Assembly: GCF_029784155.1 (NCBI RefSeq)
Contig: NC_073691.1
Coordinates: forward strand, 128,464,714 to 128,528,713
Length of the DNA stretch: 64,000 bases
Origin: Uranotaenia lowii
Taxonomy: Eukaryota; Arthropoda; Insecta; Diptera; Culicidae
Direction: 5' to 3'
The stretch's first letter is position 1. Each line of letters opens with the position of its first letter. The notes beneath the pieces were generated by a model that was not told where the DNA came from, ran no database searches, and worked only from the letters and a program-made list of their open reading frames with translations. The translations under genes and the position numbers were made by a program. Of the stretch, positions 1-12,935 are shown piece after piece.

Positions 1-76
1 GACGGCGAGTTGCTAAATTTTTCCAAAAAGATATGGTGAAAATAAGAAAAGGGGATCAAGTATCCCCACTCTCCCC
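1..76. repeat. Terminal fragment of a GGGGAGAG-type MITE
   Basis: Positions 64-76 read CCCCACTCTCCCC, the reverse complement of the GGGGAGAGTGGGG terminus seen at 37858 and, less one G, at 44571. The window therefore opens inside the end of another member of that family; the other end lies outside. Confidence 0.4.
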
Positions 77-696
77 TATTTATAAATTCAATCTGTGGTA
101 GTGGAGTGTACGAGAATAAGAAATTCATAATAAAACATGAATTAATGAATCTTAACTTTATCATTTACTAAACAAAATTGAGTTTCAGTTTGGATCGTAT
201 ACTACTCAAATTCAGTTTAATTGTTTGAGCGTGTATGAACAGTCAACTGATTGGTGTTGGTATTGATGTTTGTGGACGGCTACCCGGCTACATCGCAGAG
301 AAAATGAGAAATCTTCCCTCAGTCTATTAACGAATTTTACCGAGAACTGTCGCGCTGAAATTCGGACCGAAAAAAGAAAAGAGAGTCACCACAAAATCTA
401 ACAACATTATTCCACGAGATTAAATCGTTCTTTGTAGTCTCCGATCTTCCATGATGGCACATTCCATGTGGAATATCTTCCATGAGGCATTGCAGAACGA
501 TGACTTAAAAATCTTCAAAACATTTCAAACACAGATGAACTTCGAATGTAGATTGCACCATACTTACTTTAAATTGATCCTTAACAAAAGGTATGGGAAG
601 CCAAATACTAGCTTCGTTCAACGGTTGGTAAAAATCGGTTTCAACTGGTTTCTATCAACTGGTAGATGTTCAACGAGCCAATGTTTTGGTCGAAAC
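77..696. other. Non-coding, no recognised gene
   Basis: Stops occur in all frames and no family was recognised. Short open frames such as 451-699 have no domain-like composition and run into the repeat that follows. The stretch lies downstream of ps. Confidence 0.4.
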
Positions 697-884
697 TAGT
701 CAGGTCGTTGTTCAATGGAGCAAGTAGAAACTAGTCGAAACCAATCCAGCTCGGCAGCAGGATTTGTTTCGACCTGGTAGAAATCGGTCGAAGTCATTTG
801 GAAAGAGACAGGTGATCAACTGTCAATCCATTTCTACTTGTTTCGACCCGTTTCGACTATACTTCATTGAACAGCCATACTGTC
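697..884. repeat. Degenerate inverted-repeat element (MITE-like)
   Basis: The left side starts TGTTCAATGGAGCAAGTAGA near 702. The right side ends with the imperfect reverse complement, CTATACTTCATTGAACA, near 880. The interior repeats variants of GTCGAAAC and GTAGAAA in both orientations, as in an old fold-back element. No target duplication could be fixed. Confidence 0.35.
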
Positions 885-3768
885 GAAAATAGTCTAAGGG
901 TCACCTGAGTTGATGTTGACGACCTGATGAATTACCTTCAAAGCAACCTGGCATATCATTAGCTGACATCACTGTTCCTGTACAAAGGAAGGCAATCGAA
1001 AACGTAGAAACTAGGCGACGAAAAACTCATAGAAATCAGTCAAATGAAGACTGTGGCCGGTGACGCTTAGAGACGATATTAAAATGAAGAATGAAATGGT
1101 CGATTGGATGAATGCATGAAGATGTCCGAATGAAGAACTACAGACTAAAATAAGGCGCAGGCGCAGGTTTTGTTCGTTTTTTTCAACTCGCTTTATCCCG
1201 TATATTCTCCATTTTTGTTTCTAATAAAATATATTTAATATTAATATTTATATTAATAAAAGATTTTAATATTTTTAATTCTGAATTCATTGATCGCAGA
1301 ATATCAAGTAAAATGTAAAACAAAATCATAATGAACTATTCGCATGCTAGAGCGTGTGTATGTATGCATTTGTTTGTGTGTGATTCGTGCCAGATAACAA
1401 CTCTACACTAGAAGGTTTAACCTTCCGACTCGAAACTTGTGTGTGTTTTAGTTTTTCGTTTCCTTCAATTTTCCTCGTCCGTGTATGTTTAATACAGGGA
1501 AATGCAACGTTATACGATTACTCTATAAAACGTGTGACCAACATCTTTTTGCTGAGTGTTAGTGAATCTCTGTTCAAAGCTTTTTTGATCAGATTGAAAC
1601 TTCTGAAAAGCTTAAATCTAATCTAAAAAACTTAAACGTGACCCCTAACGTGGCTTAAAAAGGCCTAAAATCCGAGAGATGTTGGTACACGGCTTGTATA
1701 ACCTTGCATGCCCCTAGTTACATATCATTTTATTTTGTTATGTGTGTGTGTGTGTTTACTTTTAGTTCTTCCTTCGCTCAATAAACAACGGCTTCTTCCT
1801 ATTAGCTACATACTTTTAAAGTTTATGGTTTAAAAGGGGAAAAATTGGCTATAAATAGTTTTTTTTTTTCGTTTCTTCTGCTTGTGTGGGGATGTGTGGT
1901 TTTGTTTTAAGAGGAGAGAAAAACTTTGAATCGAAAATGAACTGCTCTTCTTCTTCCTTCCTTCTGTTCGAAGTTGTCATCTGACAACCTCTGTTTGTGG
2001 CTCAGTGGCGAAGACTATATGGAAAAAATGACTTCTCGGACTGTTGTTACTTTGAACAGTTTCGATGGTCAGTATACTAATAGGCATAACTGTGTTACAT
2101 GTTCTGTTTGGATGTTTTCAGCATTGTAATGGATGGTTTATTACGCAAATGTTTGTAACAGTGATGTGGTTGTTGTTCATAAATAACTGGTTCAATGGAA
2201 AACAGAAGTGGCGGGGAGAGTCGAATAAAACAAGAGCGCAGTGAAACAATAGTGTGTTGTGATGACTTTTCGTGATTGCGTTTGCTTTGCTTAAGTTAAA
2301 AATAAGACGCTCTGTTGTGTACCGTATGTTTTGTGAATGAATGTACTATTCCTCTGCTTGACTATCGCTATGGTATCCTTGTGAATGTATCTAGAACCTA
2401 ATGTTTATTAGAATAATAAAGAAGAAAACGTCTTTTTGGTTTAACATTAACAGATTGCATTTCAACGAAAAATATATTTAGGGCTTTAACTTTGCACAAA
2501 TTGCTAGCATTTTGTTCTCTCTCTTTTTTCTAGTAGTGGATTATTTGTTTATTGATAAAAATGTATATTTTGACTTGTTGACATAACATATAACTATTTC
2601 AATTAATCTTTGTTACAGCTGAAGGGATAAAAAATCAATGAAGAATTTTTAATTCTTTCGCTTAAGGGTAAATAAAATATGTTTTAATTTCAAATTTCTT
2701 CTTCTTACTACATAGACTGTATCGAAGCTAATCTAAACTTTAACCGACAACTAGTAAAAATTGTTGAATCTGTAACGCTCGAAACCGGTAACCTAGACGA
2801 CAACATTTTTGTTTCGCTATGACTGTGGCTCAACTTCCGCATGGGTTTTGGCAGAATTGAAATCCCTATCCCTCACTATCTCTCTTCTCTCGTCTAAACA
2901 TTAGAAAACCGGTCCGTCCAACTGAAACCTGAACCAGAATGTGTGCATCCCGAATGGCAAATTAGAGGCAATCGTAAATAAATCAATTTATTTATTAAAA
3001 TCTTTTCACAATACAGCGTTTAGCAAAATGTCCCTCGTTTTTTATGGTATCATTTATAATAATTATAGTAATAACAACTGCGCATACAATTGGTACAGGT
3101 GCAATTTGTTTAGATTTTGCTACAACTGTGCAAGAGAAAGAGAGAAAGATTTGCGGTGCCGCGCCAGAAAATCATTCCTACCCGCAATATCCTTGGGACC
3201 TCCCTTGCTTGCTATCTTAAGAAAGAGACAAAAATCTTTAGGCCTGGCCTGTGTGTGGTACTGTTCCTCCGAATGGATGGAAACAAAAAAAAATGAATAT
3301 GAATATAATATATGAATCTGTTTATGCCTATACGTGTAAAAACCTAAAACAAAAACAATGATTAAAATTAGACAAACAACGGAACCAAGATATACGTATT
3401 TAAAAAAAAAAGAAAACTTTCGCCACAATTTAAATGGAGATATGAAATTATTTAAAAAACAACAGCACGACGGCTGTGTTTCCCCTAAAGTTATGCGATA
3501 TGAAAGTAAGACTTAATTAGCGAATCGAAACTAACTGATATTAGTACGCGCTCTGTAGCGATATGGTAAAATGGGTTTTCGTCTCAATACACCTGGCTGT
3601 GTGTGTCTGTGGTGTGTTTGTGTATGTCTGTGGTGTGTTTGCGTATAGTTGTTTGTTTCTTCCGGAGTTTTTTAATCGACCAATAACAAGTCTTCCCCTA
3701 TAATTTGGAGCTAACTGCGTACCTTCCTCTTCTGTAATCTATCATATTTTTTTATTTGTGTATGTGTG
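885..3768. other. Non-coding DNA downstream of ps, possible distal 3' UTR
   Basis: This is T-rich on the plus strand with short TG runs (around 1740 and 3600). TTTATT motifs, which read AATAAA in the ps sense direction, occur near 2547 and 2987 and could be distal poly(A) signals. The open frames at 1387, 2941 and 3120 have low-complexity composition and overlap each other on both strands. No gene is supported. Confidence 0.35.
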
Positions 3769-4197
3769 TTTATTCTTGTTAATGTTTCTATGCGTGTAAG
3801 TGAAATCGATTCAATTATAATTTTACGCTGCTCCTGTTACACTATTTTTTGCCGTTTACAGATTCAGCACTAGTTTAAACTGAAGTTAAAATTTTCACAT
3901 ATTTTATATCTTTTTTCAACCTTTTGTTTTCGATTATCTACTAAAATAACAATTACTTTAATATGTATATTAATATTATTACATACGTTCGCTCTAGTGT
4001 TGTTTTTTTTTTGTTTTAGTGTTTGGCTCTACAAAACTCTTTCTCGCATCTCGCATATTTAGCTTGCTTGCCATTGTTTCTTTCTCTTGCTTTCCGTTCT
4101 CTTAATTGCACGTGTTTAGTGTTTGCGAAACATAATTTTCTCTCTCTCTGTTTATATGTGGTTGTTCTGTCTCGTGTTGCTGCCGCAATGATGTTAT
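3769..4197 (-). other. ps: ps 3' UTR, minimal extent
   Basis: Sequence directly after the ps stop codon in the sense direction. The nearest AATAAA on the minus strand is at 3774-3769, with another at 3756-3751, so the shortest plausible UTR ends just past 3769. Longer forms are equally possible. Extent is inferred from the hexamers alone. Confidence 0.3.
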
Positions 4198-4460
4198 CTA
4201 CTGAGTGACTGCAGCCACAGCTGCTGCGGTCGTTTTGGCTGCCGACGCTGCTGCTGCCGTTGTCGTCTGGCAGGCTCGCTTCTGCTCCTCCTCCTGGATT
4301 CTCTGTTCGATCAGGTAGTGGGCCACGTTGATGGCATTTAAGCTACCGGTGATGGTGACGATCCGGTTACGGGTGCCCGGTGCGAAGATTCCCTTCTTTG
4401 AGATCTGGATGCTGGCGCCCGACAGGTGCTGAATTTCGACCAAACTGCGACCGGCAGGTC
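4198..4460 (-). CDS. ps: pasilla terminal coding exon: KH3 and C-terminus
   Basis: Last coding exon of the NOVA/Pasilla splicing regulator, a nuclear KH protein that binds YCAY RNA motifs and controls alternative exons. After the acceptor (CTCTAAAG, AG at 4462-4461) two bases complete a Gly codon. The exon then encodes the rest of KH3 (GRSLVEIQHLSGASIQISKK, then GTRNRIVTITG) and its last helix (YLIEQRIQEEE). The tail is Ala/Thr-rich and ends AAVTQ before TAG at 4200-4198. The KH3 loop reads G-P-A-G across the splice junction. 263 nt equals two bases plus 87 codons including the stop, matching the phase of the upstream exon. Homology is from family knowledge; the splice junctions are read directly. 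Confidence 0.93.
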
Positions 4461-4939
4461 CTTTAGAGGGTGGTTGTAATTTTGCGGGAGAAGAAAGAGA
4501 AAAAAATTGGCGTTAGACGAGTGATGACAAACGACGGAATTCTTATACATTATCCACCTGAACCAGTTAAGCCTAAGATTTTGATATTGGCATACCATAA
4601 CCTGTTAGTAAAGCAGTTTGGAAAGGAACGATAGTTTCGATAGCATAACAATTTGTTACAGCTTTTTGTCGGTAATTTACCATTTTGTAGCATTCTCTCA
4701 CACTTAAGTGAATTTGTAAACTGAAATAATCCAGTAAACAGATCCGTAAAAGTTTAATAATTTGGAACTCCCGAATGATGAGGCCAATTAACAAGACGAA
4801 TACAGAAGGCTGCTTCTTGAAGAAAACTTAAAAAGAGCATTGAACCGCAACGCCAAAAGAACAGGATGACGATACGACTGTACTTGCACCGGAAGGCAGA
4901 AACATGGTTATTACTTTACCTTTTTGAAAAAGTAAACTA

Positions 4940-7900
4940 GTGGTCATATAAAATCGTGTTCACAACTCCTATCTCTACCTCCCCGTGGTGCCGGCTGGGA
5001 TGCGAAAATCTGAGCGGTGATCGGATACCCAACCCCGGTGGATGCGTGATCGCATGCAGACTGTTCTCCATGTCAGGGGCGGCTCAAACAGCGTCTGTCT
5101 CGCAGCGAGCGGCTGAATTTATAAAATGCGGCTCGCGCCAGCTATAGGCTAACAACCTACTGTTGCCGATTTATTAAATTGTTACGGAATCTGAAAGAAA
5201 TAACCGACCTGGAACTTTGGAGACGACTTTTAGCATGAAAACACGGACACGAATTGGAACTTGGAACATTTTAACCGTTGCCCAACAAGGCAAGCTGATT
5301 CAGCCTGCTAGACCTAATCGCCTTAAGCTTGAAGTTTTGGGAACTGAGCGAAGTCCGTGGCTTAACACTGGAGAACAGAAGACATAGTCCGAGCAAGTTC
5401 TGCTTTACTCTGCCATACGAGAAGAACACGCTATCCGGGAACGAGGAGTTGGTTTCCTGTTAAGCCCGCAGGCCCATGCGGCCCTCATTACATGGGAACC
5501 GATAAACGAAAGAATAATCGTAGCCAGATTTAGAACACGGGCTGGAAACTTTACAATGGTCAATAGTTATACGCCAACTAACGTCGCCGATTTGCAGGAG
5601 GAAGAGCAGTTTTACAGTCAATTGAACAGCGTGGTTGAGAAAATTCTGAAGGGTGACATTCAAATCCATTTGGGTGACTTCAACGCAAAGATAGGCTCCG
5701 GCAATCAGGACCCTGAGCGCTACATGGGCGCCATGGTCTAGGTCAGATGAGCGAAAACGAAGAGCGGTTAGTAGAATTTTGTGATAACAACAACATGGCG
5801 ATCCACCTCTTCCCTATCGACCAGCACATAAGGTCACTTGGGTATCCCGAGGTGGCCGAACAGAAAATCAAATTGACCATATCTGCATCAGCCGAAAATG
5901 GAGAAGCAACCTTCTTGATGTCCGCAACAAACGAAGCGCAGACATTACATCTGACCATGACCTCGTCCTTGGCCAGATACGATTGAGAGATGCGCGTGTC
6001 CAACGGCGCGAGGAGAAAGTCGGGTGTCGATTCGACGTCCGCCCGTTGGATAATCCAAAGGTGAAAAGGGCATACATTGAACAGCTAGAATCCCGAGCCT
6101 CAGAATTTTCGACAGACGGAACAGTCGAAGAACAGTGGAGTAGAATCAAGAATGCCTTCATCACGACGAGCCATAGTACTCTCCGTAAAGTTTGTGGAAG
6201 AAGAAGTGAATGGCTGTCGGATTAAACTTGGAAGATGGTCGATAATCGGAGAAAGTCGAGAGTCGGAATTGAGCAGGCATGTCAGCCAAAGCAGCTGCCC
6301 GCTTACGCTAAGCGGAGCTAGAAAAGGCGATTAATGAGCTTGTAGACGAGACAAGAGAGCCTAGACATACTCCCTAGCCGAAGAGGGAGAAAAAGCCGCC
6401 GCCAATGGAGACATTCGATTTTTCTCGCCGCCTTAGTAGTGCAAGGACTAATGCAAGAATGCCGCTGAAAGACCGAGCAGGTCAGTTATTTACCGATCGA
6501 ACAGATCAGCTCAAACGATGGACTGAGCACTTCGAACAACTCTTCCGAGTCACGAATAGCGATGGCCAACTGAACCCGTACCTCGAAGCGCCAACAGTAA
6601 GTCGCATTAATGGTGTCAACTCGGAAGCGCCCGCGCTGGCTGAAATAGAAGCGGCAATCAAAAACATGAAATCCAACAAAGCGCCTGAGATCGATTACAT
6701 CCCTGCTGAAATGCTGAAAGCCCACCTTGCCTTTTCAGCACAAATGTTGCACCGTCTTTTCGCTGACATTTGGGATACTGCAACATTCCTGGCTAACTGG
6801 ATGCAGGGTATCCTCGTAAAGGTCCCGAAGAAAGGAGACCTGACCAAGTGCGGTAACTGGCGAGGCATAACGTTGATCTGTACAACCCAAAAGGACTCTG
6901 TAAAATGATTCTGAACAGGATCCGGGAGAGAATCGACGCGTTACTCCGACGGCAGCAAACTTGTTTCCAATCCGAACGATCATGTGTGGACCACCTCACA
7001 GCGCTACGAATAATACTGGAACAAATCAACAAATTCCAGGACTCTCTTCTGCTGGTGAGCATTCGACTTACTGAACCATGAAAATATCTGGGCGGCTCTA
7101 AGGCGACGAGGAGTCCCAGAGAAACTAGTACATCTCATCGAAGCACAGTACAAGGCATTTTCGTGCAAGGTCCTGCACGACGGTGTCTTGTCTGACCCAA
7201 TCTCGGTAACTACTGAAGTGAGACAAGGATGTATCTTATCACCGCTACTCTTTCTCATCGTAATGGATGGGATCTTGCCTGTAGACCAAACCGAGAATTG
7301 CCGTGGAATCCTTCGACAATGGAGCAGCTGAACGACCTTGACCTGGCAAACGATATTGTTTTGCTCGCCCAAAGACAACAAGGCATGCAGAGCAAATTCG
7401 ACGACCTCACCGAAAGCTCCTAGGCAGCAGATCTCAAAGTCTATGTCAGTAAGACCAAGTCGATAGAAATCAACACAGAAAATTCTTCAAATTTCGTGGT
7501 AGCTAGGGTAAAAGTTGAGAAAGTGGAGTGCTTTCAGTATATTGGTAGCCACATAACACCTGATGGTGGTACCAAGACGTCGGAACACGGATCAGAAAAG
7601 CCAGATTTGCGTTTGCGAGTCTCCGAAACATCTGGCGATCACGCCAGATCTCTCCACGAAGGAAACACCGAATCTTCAACTCAAAGGTCAAATCCGTTTG
7701 TTGTACGGGTGTTAAACTTGGTGCACATATGCGGTGACGACGTGAAAACTGCAAGTATTTGCGAATCGCTGCCTGCGGAGTATCATTCGCGCTTGGTGGC
7801 CTGACAACTGAATCTTAAATGAGGAACTACATCGCCGGTGTCATCAAAGGGCGCTAGAAATCGAGATTCGGGAACGTAAGTGGAGATGGATTGGGCAAAC

Positions 7901-8153
7901 GCTGCGAAAAGATGAGAACGAGATTTGCAGAAAGGCGCTTGAATGGAATCCAGAAGGACATCGAAGAACAGGCAGACCCAGAAACTCGTGGCGGCGAAGC
8001 CTAGCCGCAGACATCCGAACTGTCGCCGAGAATCTTGATTGGGAACAAGTGAAGACGCTAGTTCCGGATCGTCAACAGTGGAGGTCTTTTACCACGGCCC
8101 TATGCGCCGGAGAATCGACGCGGTTCCATTGAGTAAGTGTATAAGTAAGTAAG
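4940..8153 (+). mobile_element. Decayed non-LTR retrotransposon (RTE/CR1-like LINE)
   Basis: Remains of a LINE in the ps intron, antisense to ps. A GC-richer 5' leader (about 4970-5150) is followed by relics of an apurinic-type endonuclease, reverse transcriptase and C-terminal region. The 3' end closes in short TAAG/AAGT repeats (8131-8153), a tail type common in RTE-like elements. Every domain is broken by stops or frameshifts. No target duplication was found. The clade is uncertain; that it is a non-LTR element is clear. Confidence 0.85.
5235..8132 (+). pseudogene. LINE endonuclease-reverse transcriptase pseudogene
   Basis: Starts at ATG 5235 with the endonuclease opening RIGTWNILTVAQQGK. 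It continues with HLGDFNAKIGSGNQ (near 5680) and an NENxERLVEFC-type stretch (near 5750). The RT begins near 6650 (SNKAPEIDYIPAEML), followed by VPKKGDLTKCGNWRGITLI and, after a frameshift, VRQGCILSPLLFLIVMD near 7220. The catalytic box reads LANDIVLL where LADD or FADD is expected, so an Asp is replaced by Asn. The C-terminus (RKWRWIGQTLRKDENEI, near 7880) leads to TGA at 8130-8132. Several frame changes and in-frame stops (for example 5739-5741) show it is dead. Confidence 0.85.
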
Positions 8154-9221
8154 GCAGCTATAAAAACTTAAAAGTTGTATTTAAAAAATCACCTCATTTT
8201 GGAAAACCAAATCTCGGTCTACGAAATCTAACGCGGGTTACGATTTAATAACCAAGCAGCAAGGGAACCACAGGCTAGCATATTATTCCAATTAGTGGAA
8301 TTCTTTGAATTCAATAACTAGGTAAATTGGAAGTAATGCAGATTTTCAATTTTTAACCGGCCATGGGTGCTTTGGGCAGTATCTGCACCGGTTCAAGCTT
8401 TTCGGTAGCTCAGCAGATACTGATGTCTTCGTGGTTTTTGAAAGAACAAATGCTCAACGGTAAGAGCACCTGTATCCGTGGTCTATTCTTGGGTCTAATT
8501 TATACAAAAATAGGCCCAATAAAATTGGATTCAATCCAGTGAAAAAACTGGCAACCCCACTCGTGTTTCATTAACAAGTTCGTCGCCATGGGACCCATAT
8601 TCGGGTGACGGATGTATTTCATGGGAGGCCCTATCACATCAAAAACGTGTGACGCTCTCTTACTCTAGTAAGCTGTACTCATTTTAGCCACTTGTTGCAA
8701 ATCTTGAAGTTCTCCCTCCTAACTTTTTTAGTTCGAGAATTTCTTTGGGCTAGCGCTAGGCTAGCGTGACGACGTACGTCAAACGACTTAGAACTGTTTC
8801 AAATTGGGTCCAAATTTCATCAGTTTAGGCATAGACTGCTGGCAAGGTAAAGAAGTCAATAGTTGGCGGAGGCTGTGAGTGTAGAGATTGATATTGAAAC
8901 AAAGAGTTTCAAAAGTAGGTCTATTATACTTCACAAAACTTATCTATACTGTACTTTTAGTAGCTGTACTATAGATACTATTCAAAGCGTGTTTATTGTT
9001 TTTCAACTTTTGTTCAACTGCATAAGTAGCTTGGAAGTATATTATCACCGTATTGTAAACTTGCCCCTTGATCGATGTAATCCTTTTCTTTGAGATAAAT
9101 AAAGTGTGTTGTTTTATGAACGACATGCAAAAATGTAGTCCGGCAGAACATGTAAGAAGAGGTAACCCCATTCCAAGCGCTTTTGTTAGTAGTAGCCTTG
9201 CCAACGCCAACGTACTATTGT

Positions 9222-9355
9222 TTACACCAAACACACACACCCACACACCCACACATACATACACACACATACATACACATACACACACCCACACACACAC
9301 ACACCCACACACAAACATACACACATGCACACACACACACACACACGCGCACAAA
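9222..9355. repeat. (CA)n microsatellite, interrupted
   Basis: A run of CACACA with ACAT and CCCAC interruptions covers about 130 bp. Both strands are open over it, giving His/Thr-rich or Cys/Val-rich pseudo-proteins that should not be annotated. Confidence 0.95.
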
Positions 9356-12300
9356 TTATACACAGACAATGTTTGTATCGGGTATATCAAAAAGGAGGGA
9401 GAACATAACTCGCTGTTAGTAACACACACGTTAATGCATATATTAAGAGTTAATGTTATATTATCATATTGAAGCACAGAATTATTAACCTACATCAACA
9501 GCAAATGGGGATATATACTTGAGTCGATAACAAAAAGCAGCCGGAGTTCGGTCCTTCTCGATCTTTCGGTCTTTCTCTTGTTTCATCGTTTTGTTTTTTA
9601 TTTGTATTTTTTCACTAATCTCTCGCTTCGCTTTCTCGCACTCTCGGCCTTCGCTCTTTCTCTTTCTTTCTCGAGAAAAAAATGTAGTAGTAGTAGTAGT
9701 TTTTGTAGTACTAGTTGGTTGCTGTAGTTGTAGTGGTTCATCTTCGTGTCTTTTCGATGGATTGTGTTGTGCGTGGGAGTGCGATTTTTATTATTTTTTT
9801 CGTTTAATTTGGTTACAAGGTAAAATATTTGGCTTTTGGTTTTGCGCAAAATGACGGAATATTTTTGTTTGGTTTCTGGAGTTCTTGCATCCAATTATAT
9901 CGATCATATCTTTGTCCTGTCAGCATGATCGTTATTGCTTCACAACTGGCCATACATTTTCGTAACGTTGGCGTACCAAGCTCTTTTTCGTTTGTTTTTT
10001 TTGGTACCTGCCTCGCCCTTCCCATGATCGCATTTCATCATCACACTTGATAGGCTTCTTAAACTAACTATATGATGATGACAAGAATTTCTAGTTATGA
10101 AAATAAAACAATACAACATAAATGGCGTCCGCTCTTTGTACTATCTTGTTTTCGATGGCTATTCCGTTACACATTTCTTTGTCTTTCTAGCTATACTTGT
10201 TTTGTTTAGTGGAGTTATTTTCAAATAATTGTCTTTTTGAATTTGATTTCAACCATCAGAACTCACTTGATTTCCATTAGTGGAGTGATTAAAGTGTCTT
10301 TTTTTTTTTATTTTTAAGGGAGGAATTATGTTCGATTCTAATGGAAAACCTTTTCACCTAAAAATTTGGAATTGCCTATGCCAGTAAGTAAAATGTTTAA
10401 CTATCAAAAAAAAAATGTTTCCTATTCCAAAATATGCATATATGTATGTATATGTTTATAAAAAAACTCTAGTTCTAATGCTATCACGACTGGCAAATTA
10501 TCAATCACTAGAATCGTTGCGTGGGGTAACTAGCCAAATATAGTTGGAGAAGGTATCGGTAATTGCTTTCTATCAATAGTGATGATGAAGGTCGAGATGG
10601 TTTTCTACACCTGCATTTAGCGGAAATGCACACTGTAGAAAGGGCGCATATGCGGCGGCAGTGGCGGAGTGTAGGTAGGGATTACCTGTAAGTACAGCAT
10701 ATAGAACACGGATAGAAAAACAAGAGAGAGGGAGGGGGTGGGCGGGGCTTTTGTTTGTGTGTTTTTTAATGAGTGGTCTCGATGATTAACTACAAAACGA
10801 TTCGGATGATCATCAGACTTCATCGGTTCGGTTAGCCTTGACTGTGAAGTGGCGCAGTATGGTTTCATGAACAATGGTTTAGGGTTACGAGGAACGAACG
10901 AGTTACGGCGCTTTAGATTATTGCCACAAAAGAAAACATATGAGAAAGGATGACAATATGGTATATACAAGAATGAAACTTTCAATTGTCACTAGTATTA
11001 AAAATCTATTCTTTTCACAAAATTACGTCTACTGAAATAAGTTTGCTCTTGATTTTTTTTAAAATCATGATCCAACCTAAATTTCCAACATAATATCTGC
11101 AACAGTCGTATACTGACGAAGAAGATATGCTGAGAAATCGTTTTATTGTATCCTTGACGCGCTGGAAAAAAACCGTATCATTTTTTGAACCGATCGACAT
11201 GCGCATATATTTATGTTTGCTGCGTCCGACCATAATCTCGCGAAGAGAATTGATGCGAAGTTTATTTAGGATGCTGTACTTTTAAAAGCATTCGTTTGAA
11301 CAAATTAAATCGGAGGTCGCCAACGCAAATGGGCAAACGATTCATAAACCCTAAGTCTGTAGAGAAAAAGAAGCTTATCTGCATATTAACACGGACGAAA
11401 TGTTATCGAGAAACTATTATAAAAAAGGGCACGTTCTGATTATGGAGAGGATCCCAAACATTAGAAACTTTACATTGGTGTTAATATCTACACTTAGTGA
11501 AAAAAAAATAAAATAAATAAATGTAATCAAAAGTCCTCAGGTGATCTATATCGACATATGAAATTTTTCACCGTTCAAAAAGTTTTTTGAAATGCTCAGA
11601 AGAGTTTGTTCTGATAGTAAATACTAGTTATCTTCAAAGAAAATTGAAGCATAACCGTTTCTATCAACTTAATTAGTTGAGTTTTAGTTTTAAGAATATT
11701 TCCATACTTGACTCATTTTAAAGCCATTTCGATAGCGGATGGATCCAGGTTCAGGTGAGTTTAAATATTTATTTGCTTTGTGTGTTACCTGCCTTTTTTT
11801 CTTTCTCAGAAAGTTCTACCAACGATTAAATATATTTCTATATTATAAAATATCTATTTTTATCTATGTTTTATTTAATTTGAATCCCTTAAACATTTGA
11901 AAGGTGATGGTACTGCATAGTGGTGATTCTCGTATTTGGAACAAGATGATGAAAGAGAATTTAAGTAGAGTTGAGATGAGCGAGAGCGAAATACACGATT
12001 TATACGACGAAAGCGAGAGATTAATTTGAACGACGATGGGCGATCGTTTGCATGGTAGTAACCGGAAGTCGGAAGGAATCTTCGAAGACCCATCCGCCCA
12101 TCCGCCAGTACCAGTCTTCGGTTAATGGGTGCTTGTTGTTGTTGTTTGGTTTTTGTTAATGGTTGATTGTTAGAAACTGTTGTGGGTGGGTTGGTGTGAT
12201 TTGGTAGGAAAAACTAATCGAATTTCAGCTCGGTGTTAGTAAGAGTAGTAATTCAAGTGGATCTTGTCTAGTGTGACTGCCAAAACAACACGATCGGCTG

Positions 12301-12421
12301 AAGTTTAATGGGTTTTTATGTGGGGTGCTGAACTGAACGATTCGATCGAATGGAAGAATCTCTATTCAAGGGTACGTCGATCTTTACGCGAAGTCGATAG
12401 CTACCCAACTAATGGACTTAC

Positions 12422-12935
12422 CCAGAATAGCACCGACGATCACTTCGGGGATCTCAACGTTCTTCTCCTTGCTGTTGGTGGCCTCCGCCGGAGTGGGGCT
12501 CTTGCTGAGCGATCCGATCGTCTGGGCTGCGGCAGCAGCATTCAACGCACTGGCACTGGTCAGTCCAAAGGCGTTGTTGTTTATCGAGATCGGTGTGGCG
12601 GCTTGTGTGCCGGGATGGCGGAACGGGTCGTAGCTAGGGTCGTACCGCTCGATTGAAGTCCGTGGTGTGGCTGTTCCGGCGGCTGCCTGATGCAGGTACG
12701 AGTCGAGGTTCAGCTGACCAACGGGACCATACCCGACGGTTGCGGCAGTGGCTGCGGCTGCTGCTGCCGTCGACTGTTGTAGTTCCGGTACGCCTAGGAA
12801 GCTCAACGGTGTTGTGTGTGTTCCATTCTGGAGGCCGACGCCGATCCCTAGCACCCCGTACTTAGCGAGGACGGCCAGAGCGGCATGAAGTTCTGTGGTT
12901 GCAGCATCGGAGTAACCGGACTGTCTCATGGCACC
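12422..12935 (-). CDS. ps: pasilla exon: linker and start of KH3
   Basis: The acceptor TTTCACAG ends at 12936 and the exon begins GGT GCC ATG in phase 0. It carries the conserved block GAMRQSGYSDAATTELHAAL, AVLAKYGVLGIGVGL, then a long Ala/Thr-rich linker with FDP-like segments (YDPSYDPFRHPGTQAATPIS, NNNAFGLTSAS, LSKSPTP). It ends with the first KH3 strand, VEIPEVIVGAIL, plus one base of the Gly codon before the GTAAGT donor at 12421. 514 nt equals 171 codons plus one base. The linker between KH2 and KH3 is long in insect Pasilla and in NOVA. The internal Met at 12929 is not a start codon: the reading frame continues from the upstream exon. Confidence 0.93.

Larger units (their letters stand above)
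4461..12421 (-). other. ps: ps intron of about 8 kb before the terminal exon
   Basis: The donor is at 12421 (GTAAGT after CTGG) and the acceptor AG is at 4462-4461. It splits the KH3 GxxG loop in phase 1. It holds an antisense-oriented decayed LINE (4.9-8.2 kb), a CA microsatellite (9.2 kb) and otherwise AT-rich DNA. I see no coding sequence in 8154-12421. The open frames at 8944-9477 are translations of the CA/GT repeat; those at 9591, 9829, 10617 and 11875 have no family signature. Confidence 0.85.

Noticed and set aside
8361..8420. Box B-like GGTTCAAGC and box A-like TAGCTCAGCAG near 8390-8416, possible SINE
   Set aside because: The boxes are in the wrong order for a pol III promoter on this strand and no repeat copy was seen.
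8944..9477. Open frames of 177 and 134 codons on opposite strands
   Set aside because: Both are carried by the CA/GT microsatellite and overlap fully; no conserved residues.
10617..10985. 122-codon minus-strand frame in the ps intron, possible extra exon
   Set aside because: No similarity to known Pasilla segments, low-complexity stretches, and no splice junctions consistent with the exon phases.
12412..12865. Plus-strand open frames over the ps linker exon
   Set aside because: Antisense of GC-rich Ala-repeat coding sequence; the minus strand has clear KH homology and valid splice sites.
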